Under the pieces are notes generated by a model. That model was not told where the DNA came from. It worked only from the letters and a program-made list of their open reading frames with translations, and did not search any database. From NCBI GenBank assembly GCA_019055375.1, contig JAHQIW010007303.1, positions 248,001 to 312,000 of the forward strand: a stretch of DNA of 64,000 nucleotides, in the 5' to 3' direction. Each line of letters opens with the position of its first letter. Within the stretch, counting starts at the first letter, position 1. Position numbers and translations under genes: made by a program. Origin of the DNA: Parelaphostrongylus tenuis (lineage: Eukaryota > Nematoda > Chromadorea > Rhabditida > Metastrongylidae). Positions 10,087 through 20,900 of the stretch are shown in pieces.

Positions 10087-10223
10087 CTGAAATTCAAAGA
10101 CGCATTTGACCTTTTCTGCCGTGCTACTATTCTCAACCAATCTTCCTGTTGATGAGCGCAGAAATGACAGCACTTCAAAGTCTGTTGGCACGACCTCGCG
10201 AAGTTCAAGAGCGTAGCCATGAA
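10087..10223 (-). CDS. Candidate internal exon, unknown protein
   Basis: Minus strand acceptor TTTTGTTTAG and donor TTTCAG/GTACAT bracket 137 bp. The likelier frame encodes HGYALELREVVPTDFEVL, then SFLRSSTGRLVENSS and VKCVFEFQ; a second frame is also open. It does not fit the phases of the CAP modules upstream, so it belongs to another gene, possibly disrupted by the inverted duplication just downstream. Confidence 0.35.
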
Positions 10224-10229
10224 CTAAAC

Positions 10230-12630
10230 AAAAGAGATGATTTGACATGACTCATAAATTGTGAAACTATATATAGTTATATTGCCCAGGACATTAGGTG
10301 AACTTAACTCCTAAGTGACATCCGAACACAGAAGTTTGTTGACGGAAAACAACGGTTATTCAACGAGAACCTATATTTTATGAGCTTAGCACTGTCAGAG
10401 AAGAAAACTTTTTTTTAGGTGGAATTATTGGGTAGACTATTCAGCACTTTTCCGATGATCTCACCCCATCTCAGTTCCTTAATGAAAAAGCAGTTCAAGT
10501 CCTTCGTAAAACTCTAGTAGCCATTCGATAGTTCAAATCTCGGAAATTTTACGATGTGCTTGATTTTTGAAAGAATCTTATTGATAAGGTGTAACAGTAG
10601 AAATGATATTATGTATCATATTCGAGCATTCTTCGCTGGACGAACCTTGTGCCTCAGAGCCTTAGTAATCATTCGATAGTTAAATCTCGACGACTTCAAT
10701 GGTACACTTGGTTTTATAAAAACTTTCCACGGCGGCGTAATTACCAAAATGAAATCGGGCTTCGCACTCAACACGCATTCTTCGCTCCGGTATGTGGGTG
10801 GAATTATCCAAACATCACACCAAGCCGTCCCGCCTTTGCAACATAACAAGTATTTGATAGCATAAATTCAAATGACTTTAATGTTGAAGCTACAGAAGCT
10901 CTTTTCTATCCTTCTGTGGGCTTAGGTTTTCGTTATCATTTTGTTGAATAAACACGATAGTGAGCCTCAGCCCATGCAGCCTAAATCCACGCATGAAAAA
11001 CATGCGAACTTATAGAGGAAATCTTCATATATTAGAGTTATATATTTTATCTAGACTTTTTTCGAGGTGGAGAAAAATATCTAGGTTTTATAACAAATTC
11101 GCTATATGTAAATCGCTCCACGGATTGAATGAGCGCCGAGTGTGTAGTCCAATCTTCTTGTGGCTGCTATAGTGCATCAAAAAATCTTTTTTTGAACCAG
11201 GAAATTATTTGAATCGGCGAAATCCAAACTATCGAGCAATTACTAAAAATATAGAGAAAAATTTTCGTTCAATGAAAAATGGCTGAGTGTCGAAATATAA
11301 TTTTTTTTGCAGTTCTAAGGCACAGTAAGGAATTCTTTCCAGAAACAGGCACATCTTTGAAATCCTCAAAATTAAGCAATCGAAGTTCTTCTCTAGGCTC
11401 AGATAGGGCGTAGATAACGGAGATGATTCGACCATCCATAACTGCCGCTCAAATTAATAGTTTACTGAAAATCTTTCGACATATCGTGATTTGTTGAGAT
11501 AGGAAAAGATTACTAAATGGGCAGGCATTCTTCTGGTGTCTGTTAGATTTTCCGGCCAACCTAACGAAACATTTACAATAGAGTGGCATTAGTAAGCAGA
11601 TAACAAATCCGTCGCTACCGCTTACTATTCTCAGTCATTAGTTGCCGCTTTTTCCATAGTTTAACATATCTTCTCGGGCAATCTTCAACATCCTGAACAT
11701 ATCGTTTTCAAACCATTGAAGCCGGTTGTTTAGAATGTTTTCTGAGCAGCCGATAGAGTGGCAGGCCAAAGCGGCTCGGTGCAATCATTCCAACTCCTCA
11801 TTTGGGTAAAGGAGAACGCTTGAAAGTAGTTGGATTTGATAAATCATCGCTTTTTTTCCAAGTGTTAAAGCATTCTAAATAATGTACAGATTTCACATGG
11901 TCATAGGCTTGCATGTGTTGTCCATCATAAAAGAGAACGTAAAATTCCTCGGGTAACTTCATAATTTTTCTGTTTTCGAAATTTCCTTCATCAGTTGATT
12001 CCTATAAAGAAGGAGTTTTCATGCGAGTTGCCCCGTACAACTGCCAGCAAGAATCCTGATGCCTTTTTTAAAGCTATATCCAGACTCACCTTTCGGCTAC
12101 TAACGCCCACCCACCAATGTACGCTAGTTAGTAGTAGTCTCCGATGATTCTCTACACCTCAGTCACTCTTATCAACCTTCATAGAACAGCTTATATCACT
12201 GTATCTCCTTGTGTACGTCGATGTTTCATCTTCAATTAACATTTCATAGTATGAAAGAACATGATTGAAACCATGATCGATGTTTTGCCATTTTCTAAAA
12301 TCCATTTTAAATCAGAGCACACTGGATAGCTGATATAAAATTCAAAAGTGTCTTTGCACTTCAAACTATCTAACTCTTCTTTCCATAAGATTTACCATAA
12401 CACTCTTGCATTTTTAACGGTGCTGTCACCAACTGCGACTAATCTTCAAGCGCAACAAGCACTTTGATTGTCTCGAAAATAAACGGTAAAATTTCGGAAA
12501 ATAGCTAGACTGCTGTAACGCTGTAACGCGACGATTTTATGGAGAAGACTTAGTTGGATTGCTCTATGGGAGTGCTATGTAATCTACGACGTACCTGTTA
12601 CAGCGGTTCCATCATACGATTAGATTTTTG
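10230..12630. other. Dispersed repeat fragments, no gene recognised
   Basis: Stretches with (C)ATTCGATAGTT(C/A)AAATCTCG at 10.52 and 10.67 kb resemble sequences near 18.76, 52.40, 53.12, 60.15 and 63.51 kb (gene-free regions sharing AGCTCAAATCT or its complement followed by about 100 bp). This is an unclassified dispersed repeat. The remainder shows no exon pattern. Confidence 0.4.
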
Positions 12631-12633
12631 CCA

Positions 12634-12734
12634 TCATTCAGAAGTGTTCTCCATCTCAGTCTGTTCTTCTGCCTTCGCATTTTTTATAGTCGTGTATCCA
12701 GTGTAATGCCCATAATTCAATATAGCCATTTGTA
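12634..12734 (-). CDS. Candidate terminal exon, unknown protein
   Basis: Minus strand acceptor CTGTTACTTTAG followed by two bases and a frame reading QMAILNYGHYTGYTTIKNAK, then AEEQTEMENTSE and a TGA stop at 12636-12634. Looks like an acidic C-terminal tail. No upstream exon could be joined. Low confidence. Confidence 0.25.
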
Positions 12735-12834
12735 CTAAAGTAACAGGCAATTGGCAATAAAACACCCATTTATGATGCCATTTGAGAAGAGATTTTTCTG
12801 CATGTTTTTGCCGGCAAGTATTGGAGGTCAAGCA

Positions 12835-12905
12835 TCGAGCACATACGCGCAACGATGAGCATCACAACTACTCGTCCACGGCGCCGCTGGATCATTCATA
12901 TGGGC
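12835..12905 (-). mobile_element. SINE-2 head fragment
   Basis: Minus strand GGCGCCGTGGACGAGTAGTT followed by GTGATGCTCATCG matches the Ser/Leu-tRNA-like head of SINE-2 at 26.47 and 49.75 kb. Only the head is recognisable. Confidence 0.45.
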
Positions 12906-13448
12906 TCGGAATATAAAAATTGGTGCTGTCGGTGTGCGAAAGGTGTTCACCAATAGGAACCATGTCCAACTTTTAATCTCTCCAACGCTACCCATGTTTT
13001 CCCTACGTGCCTCCATGTGAGTACGAGAAAATTTATTTTGCAAAAGTAGCAACTGGCCGTGTAGCGACGCCAGCAGTGATGCTGCTATTTACTGCGCTGA
13101 TTTTTGGAATTTTACAAAGTGATTTTGGGCTTTATGACCTTTCTTTCCTAATTTTTTTCTTCTACAAAGTGTTATTATTCCATTTCATCTTTGTATGAGG
13201 CACTTGGTATTATGTATGGTTATATATGATTGCCAGTCGAAAGCCGCTGAACCGTGCTCAATCACTCACTAGATGTTCTGTCATGAATTCTACTCCATTC
13301 ATATTATCGCATTTACGCGCTGCTGAAGTCTGCCGATACATTGAGTTTGTGTTCTTTTCCTCTGTCACAGGTCTAGTGCTATGCATATCCTCCGTCGAGG
13401 CTCCCATCATTCTTGTGACGAGGGGAGAGATTTTAGTAATCAGCAAAG

Positions 13449-13737
13449 ATAATAAAAACAAAGCTCTCGCTGCTAATCAATTCCCGAAAGATGCGCCATG
13501 CATTTGTCTTTAATTGTAGGCTTCGTTTGAGGAGACTGAAAGCATGTCTGGCCTTTACCATGACTAGGGTTGGCCTCTATCAAATTAGTGCAGCAATTTT
13601 TTCAGATATGTGCGGTACCAGTTCACCGATCCGAAAGCCTGCTTTACCTTAAGCGCGGTATTGAATCATCGATCGTCGACTGATCGAACGTGATTGTCAC
13701 AGAACACCTCTAGTCACTGCGCCAAACGTGCTCTTAA
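13449..13737 (-). mobile_element. SINE-1 (tRNA-headed), diverged copy
   Basis: Minus-strand element: tail AACAAAGCTCTCG, GATGCGCCATGCATT, body TGGCCTTTACCATGACT, and head with CACTGCGCCAAACGTGCTC (A box complement). B box changed to GATCGAACGTG. An old copy of SINE-1. Confidence 0.65.
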
Positions 13738-14303
13738 CGACGCACGATGATGTCCATGAACCCCGTTGGAGAAATATTCGCGTGCTGTTGATCAAAGTAC
13801 AGCGCCCGTAACCCAAAATGGGTCAGGAGTGCATGTCACGTTTTTGACTGTTGTACTTATATCAAAAAGCCATTTTCATTCACACTGTATTTTCTACTGA
13901 TCATTTGTATATTTTGATTTCTCAATTATAATTCTATATGATATTGGGATACTGGAAAATTCGTTTTCCCGAATTGTGCAGACATTAGCATATCTTCCAT
14001 TCGTCTCTTCTTTTCGTCGTCTATGTCGTCTATGGTGGTGGTTTGATACGAACATGGTCGCCAGAACGAGTTTCATACCGTGATCTGTGGCCTATAGGCA
14101 GGTGCGAATACACCTGATGCGAATACAGCTATGAAACAGCTGATTAGTTCTTCAAACGAGCATCTTGGGCCAACGTGCAGGTGGTCGCCTTCGGGAACGG
14201 TTGTATTCTCGTGGAGTCCACTATACAGTTCGTTTATTCCACCTCTCGTCTGATCTTCTTACTATACGGTCGGGCCATCTGTGTTTCGCTACTGTCATAT
14301 AAC

Positions 14304-14305
<2 letters not shown>

Positions 14306-14335
<30 letters not shown>
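14306..14335. repeat. (TA)15 microsatellite
   Basis: Perfect AT dinucleotide run of 30 bp flanked on both sides by TCATATAAC. Confidence 0.9.
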
Positions 14336-14337
<2 letters not shown>

Positions 14338-14737
14338 TATAACGCTCCTGGACAGTTGTCTGTACCTAAGATGCTCTGGAAGGATCGCAAAATTCCTTAC
14401 TTTTCAAGTACGGTAAGTAATGAAATAAACGGGAGCATACGAAATGTGGTATCACAGCCAAAACGTCGTTCAGAAATTTTGCACCAGTCAAATTGAACAT
14501 TTATCGGTATTCAGTCTGTTGGCAATCTTCCAAGTGTCACAGTGATTTGTTTCGAGACTTCTTAGCACAAAAATGTTAACAAAATGGATGATTTATTAGG
14601 TAACTACTGAAACACCTCGAAATTTAAAAGCGGCTTCAATTTAGAAAAATCGAATAGCGGCAAAAAATCTAGATAAAGTGCAGACACGATGAAACATAGT
14701 TGCCATTCTGCTGTTGTTGCTTCTGTTGTTTTTGTCA

Positions 14738-14945
14738 CGCTGTTTTCATTGTTGTTTTTATTGTTCCTGCCGTTTTTGCCATCGTTGCTGCTGCTTTTGC
14801 AATTGTTGTTGCTGTTGTTCGTGCTGCTTCCATCATTGTCGTTACTGCTTTTCTCATTGTGGTTGCTGATGCTGTTGGTGTTGTTGCTCCTGCTTTTGCT
14901 TGTGTTGTTTGAATTACGCTATTGCCATTTCCTCTATATGATTCA
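14738..14945 (-). CDS. CAP gene module 4 linker exon, truncated
   Basis: Acceptor ACGTTTTCAG, then one base and 69 codons of Thr/Ala/Lys-rich linker (TTPTASATTMRKAVTTMMEA) before a TGA at 14737-14735. It matches the start of exon a of module 2. No following CAP sequence is in frame, so this is either a decayed fourth module or a repetitive C-terminal tail. Confidence 0.5.
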
Positions 14946-17900
14946 CTGAAAACGTTATGATCGATAGTTTATGCTGAGAGCTTTTGGCGCAATCAAGAGA
15001 TTTTATAAGAATGTTCAAAGCCTTACAAAGCTGTTACATCAGAACCATACGAGTTTTGGAGGTAGGTGTCGCCCTCTCATCAATGGCCCACGTAGGGTTC
15101 AGCGTGGGGCGTGGACCACTGATGAGAGAGGTATTATCTCCGAAACGCGTACGGCACCGAAGTAACAACCTCGGTAAGGCTTGAACATTCTTACAGATTA
15201 TATTGAATGTTTATAGCGAGGTTAAGAAGCAGTCGATGATATGGATTATTTTTGGTGCATTACCACTTATTTTTGATCATTTTTAGCATTTTATTATCAG
15301 ATCACCAAGTTCTCTGTTAGAAACAAGTCCAGTCAAAATTCTTCCACAGACAGCTGAGTTGGAACAACTCCTTTTTTTATGAACATCTCCCTGGATATGT
15401 CGTTTTGATCAATTCAAAAGAGTAGGCAAATTTATTAGAAAGCAGTTTTTAAAAAACTTTCGCTTCACAAAAAATCATTCAAAAGCTATTCAAGGCCAAA
15501 CTGTTAAAAAACCAATTGAAAGAGCGCTCTGTCATATGGCTTGTGAACAAAACCATGGGATGACGAATAAGTTTTGTTTAGGCATAGATATGATGAAACA
15601 CAGCTCACGTCTCGCTGTAAATGCACGCCATGGCCGGCCGCATGCTTCACTGTTGAATTCCCACATAAAGCCAGTGAACAGCCAACGAACAACGCATTTG
15701 GTCGAGTGATCTATCCAAATAGAGAACACCGATATGAACTTTCCTTCCTGAATTTCCATGAAATGTCTGATAATACCTTTGCATATTCCACTCCGGCTAG
15801 CCATGATCGTGATATCTGCCATGCCAAGACCGTTATTGAATGAACAACTGCAGTAAGATTAAAGCTGAAACTGTCGAAATTTAGATATATGTCATTTTCT
15901 CAACATGTAGTAGGCATATAGTAGGGTAGAAATCAAAAAGATAGACAAACCGGTGGTTTAGGCCTTGCCATGCGCTATCTGTTCATCAGTCTCAACTACT
16001 CGATTCCCAGCACATTCAGATAATTATTCTTGTCATTTTGCATTCTCAAAAACTACGTCAGGAGGTCCGGAAGTTATAGAAAAAGTGTCGACAAGGTAGA
16101 CTTTTCTTGCAAGTAAACAGAATATTCTTTACAAAAATTGCATATTTCGAATGCTTTCTAATTGACTTTGTCGTCTTATCTCAGCAATATTGACAGATGC
16201 GAACGTAAGGCAAAGTTGTGAGTTTGTATATAGAACTATAATCGTATCAGGGACACTGCCAGTGGAAAACAAAAGGCGATGTCCCAGCGATGCCCTGTGA
16301 CACTGCCCACACGTAGTATCCCGACACCGTCTCTTCAGATTGCGAAAATAACCAACGACCTTCACTACGGAGCATTTGAGATCCCGCTCATTTATCGGGT
16401 GTGCAAATATGACTTCGTCGTTTTTTGCTTTGATAATAGTAAAAATGAAAATATGTAAACTCTTTTTATTGTTGTAAACTGCGTTAGAAACTCTGTTTGG
16501 TTTTGTTATTTATAGACAAAATATTCTATCTGATGTATGCTTTGACGATGACGATTTTTGTAGCCGAAAAACACCATTTTTCTGAATTGCAAATTTTGAG
16601 CTTGAATCTGGCGAGTCTAAATGAACTGACGGAGCAATCTCAGGAGAGCAAGTCGATAAAGGTAAAACCTCTAAAATCTCCCAGCTTAGCTCTTTTATTG
16701 CGTTTTCAATCGGTTTTGCAATATGAAGTTGAGCGTTAATATGCAGCAAAACTGCAAAGTTTGTGCCGTTTTTGGCTTCTTAGTATAATTTTGCAATGGA
16801 ATTGCATGATCTACATGTCGATCTGTTGCGCATATTGTTGCTAACATTTTGGTGTAAAACTTGCATGCACTTTCTTCAAAATAGGGCTCGCTGCAAGCTC
16901 TATTAATCTAATGCTCCGCTTCATTAGCATTTCCCTCAGGCCATTCGTGCATGAGTAGCAGGCGCATTTGCTCCCACGACAGCCCCATCTCAAGGCAAGT
17001 ATAGGCAGTCTGTATACCAAAATGTTTGCAAGGAAATGCATAATTGAATGATGCTAAAGTCGAACTATTTCAATCACTTATGGTTAAAAATGTGCAAAGC
17101 AATTTTCCGCAAATGATGTCTTTCGGGCATAAAAGTCATCATTTTCAAACTCCTATAAAAACCACTATATGAAATATTTTTATATTAAAAACACTTAGAA
17201 AAGTATCGCCTTTAACGCATTTTTAAACTTGCAGCTAAAAAAAAGGCAGAGTCATATTTGTGCACTCAAAATAGGAGGTGGCCCACCGCTCTCAACAGGG
17301 CTGTTCGCCATTCGCTCCGAAACATACGACTGCTCTATGCTAGCTGGTTAGCATCGATATGTCCGGTCTTAACAAAGGAAGAGCCAAACGCCATCCCAGA
17401 ATGTTACGGGGCAGCATCCGAGGAATCACCGAGTCTGCAACTTATCGTCTCCTTACTCATTATATGGTCACCCATTATCGTAACTGTTTGACACCATTAT
17501 ACGCTGTCACGATTCTCGCTGTCGTTGGTGATTTCCGTCAGTTTGACAACGGAATTAAATGTATACAAAGGTTTTATTGCCAAAGTTCAGGAAACTACCG
17601 TAAGACCCGATGGCAATCTATATTCTTAGCACTGTTTTACCAGCGCACCGCCTCGAAAATAAGTCAGTAAAAAAGAAAATAGTTTTGGATTTTTTTAACC
17701 TATAGTATGGCAGTTGGATACTTTTCCGTCATCGTTAAACGTTTTGTAGGGGTGTTTTTTTTGCAAGACAGAGTCCTTCCTTTAAACTTTCGGCAATCAT
17801 GCGAAAACTGAATTTAAAGAATTTGAAATTGCACTTGTTCTTCAAAAATGCCTTCATACAACGCTGTAACAATAAAAAAAGAAATTAGGTTTCACGCGCT

Positions 17901-20900
17901 GCGCCTGTTATCACGCAAAATTATGTTATTCATTAAAAATTTTTTTCTGCTTCGTATAAATTTCTAGGCTTTCTACGATAGCTGTTGAAAAAACTTTACG
18001 CTAACGTTCTGCACGCTTCGACTTTTTATTCTTGTTTTACATTGCCAAATAGACACTCTAATAGGCCAATGCTTAAGCAGCCACAACATGAGCCTATGCA
18101 CGAAAGGCATGTGAACGTGCAGAGAAAACCTCGGAGTTCCAAAGTCATATGTCATATTGCAAGTTTTTTCAAAGCAGAAAAGACCTAAAAATTTTAGCAA
18201 AAAGCGCGTGATTCATGTGAATTGCGTTGCGCGATTGATACACACGTTAACAAATATGAAATGCGCGCCAAGCGCGATTTTTTGGCTACTATAGCGCATC
18301 AAAAAGTTTTGGTTCGAAAACCAAGTGCACTCCTGAAGTCAGCAGGACTTAGGATCATTTTTCGAAAGGCTAAGGTAAAGATCTGTTTAGGTAAATGCTT
18401 GAAGTCTGAATCATGACTTTATTTTTCCTTCTAAACATCTAGAAGGAATTCTCACAAATGGAGCAAGCGTTGAAAAGTTGAAGCTTTCAGCTATAGAATG
18501 GCTACTGAAATGAAATAGCAGATATGCATAGTCTCCGGAAAGTTGGAAATGAATACTGAACACGGAAATATATCAGAAATCAAAATTTGTTTTTTCGAAA
18601 AAACACAAGTTGTTCTGAAAATGCGAGTCACATAATATTACTAGTCATGTAGAGACCTAGAAATCTTCTACAGATTGCTCGTCTACAGGGACTCATTTCT
18701 CAATCCTTTGGGAACGAGACCTGTTTAGCCTGACTCCTCACCTTTTTGAGTAGTATTTGATAGCTCAAATTCATTCGATTCGTAAGTGTGCTGAAACAGA
18801 CTCACGTAGCTGTTGCAGTAAATCAAATTGAGTTTTACTCGCGGCGCGCACTGTGAAAGCTTCATCACAAACCGAGTGCAATGTGAAATTCCCTAGATCT
18901 AAGCTATCAAATAATTTTTTGAAAGGCTGAGGAAAGAGAGAGAAAGGTTATGTCCTTAAAGGGTCAAATGGGTTGCGGCAACAGAGCTGCATCATTTTTT
19001 GCAAGACGAAAATTCAAGCTTTTGAAATACACAGGGTCGGGCAAAAAGCTAAGGAAAATCTTCGAAAGTTTGGGGACTCCTGCAGTGAGATACATAGATA
19101 TTGCAGGGAGATAGTGTAAATCGGTCAACTGTAAATAAAAGGGAAAAGTGTCGGAGGTGATAAAAGTGAAAAAATATTACCTAGCGTAGTTCATTGAGTC
19201 CATTTCGAATGACGCATTCACCGGGCACCCATGAACTATATCGTCGGCCATCTTTTCCAACTCACAGCTTCTTTTCTAGAAAAAAAAAGATTTCTCAGTT
19301 ATACCTTGATCTAGAGTGACTCATTTTATTGAATTCCACCTAATGAAATCGCATATGTAATTGTGAACGTTTCTCAATCCATGTTTCAGCGCATAGCTAA
19401 AAATTGAATAATAAGTGCTTCAGGAAAGTAGCGAAGCATATTTACTTATAACTACAGTGATGAAATTTTCAGATACATTACCATTGATTTTGTTCCGTTC
19501 CCATTTCGAATATTGTTATGGAATTCCAGTGTATAATTCCTGAAATTCTCATCCTTCTTTGCCAAGCACTCGTTCTTTGATGTAGTTTGAGGTATAGTCG
19601 CCATCTTGGTGGTGCTCAATTGTAACGGAGCTGTCTTCGGTGTCGACAGGATACCAGTAGTAGTGATTCTACTTTTCATCTCCCTAAAAGACCTCTACAT
19701 CGATTAAATTAATTTGCGGCAAGCTTTTGGTCTATTGCCAGTTATTTTCTTCTTCAGGATTTTCCATAGCTTCACATCACTCCAACACAACCTGAGGAGA
19801 AAACGATTACGGTGAATAAACCCCTGCAGAATGTTTTCTTTTTTGCATGAGCTTTGGTAGCACTGTCAAATTACTGGGATTATATCTAATCCAAATGAAT
19901 TTATCGTCAAACTCTCGCTTGAATATATGCGCTTGAAAGCATTGCAACTAAAGAAAGAAAAAGATTACACTGAATAGAAATGGAAATTTATGCTGATAAA
20001 ATAAAATATGGCTCACGGCTCGCCGTAGAAGCATGCCATAACGACAACCATTCGTAGCGTGGTTTGTTGACATATCTCCAAAGAGCAACCAATGGCAGAC
20101 ATATTCGGCTTCATCATCTATTCACATGTGCATTTACAACATATAAGTTTTCTCGAACTGTCCAAATACATCGGTAATTACCTGATCAAATTCGTCCGTA
20201 CACGACCATAATTTTAAAACTCGCTCAGCAAAGAACATTGTTGAATTTGTTTTATCATACGGCTCATAACTGAAAATGTGGAAATTGAATGCAACTATAG
20301 AATTTACTTCTGATGGCCTTGTTATCTGTTAGATAGTAAAAGGAATCGTTCCTCTCCATTACTTATTGCGATTTTTCCGCACGGTGGCAAAGAGCTCAAG
20401 AACTTGCGGTTGAATTGAGCAAGCTGTTTGCTACATCCGTTAAAAGTTGTACCTATCACTCCTTAATTCTCCAATGAAAAGCTTCAAATAATCTCCACAA
20501 TTGGGGTGTCCAACAGAAGAAACACTGGAGCTTGATACAGATGCATGCACATAACGTTTCAGAGTCCTCGCTCTAGATTCAAAGTGTTCAATAAAAGAAA
20601 ACAAACGCCGCCTTTTTTCCACCATGTCAGGTTTGTGATAAAGAAACTTAACTTAATTTACAAATCCAAGTGATGCACTTTCTGCTAGCCAGATCACACC
20701 TATGCTTACAAGACTCTTCGAAACTTCTTAAAGCTTTCCATGAAGCCTGAGTGGTCCACTCTGAAGACCGAGAGGATTTTGAAAAGCACTTTCTACACCA
20801 TGTCAGGTTCGAAAAATCTGTTGGAAATATAACTTTTGCTCATGATGTTACGGAAGCTCCAATACTCATGCAGTTCTGTAGGAGTTTCTTGGCCAAAAAG

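Noticed and set aside
14689..14949. Plus-strand Leu/Val-rich frame resembling a membrane protein
   Set aside because: Antisense of the triplet-repeat linker exon of the CAP gene.
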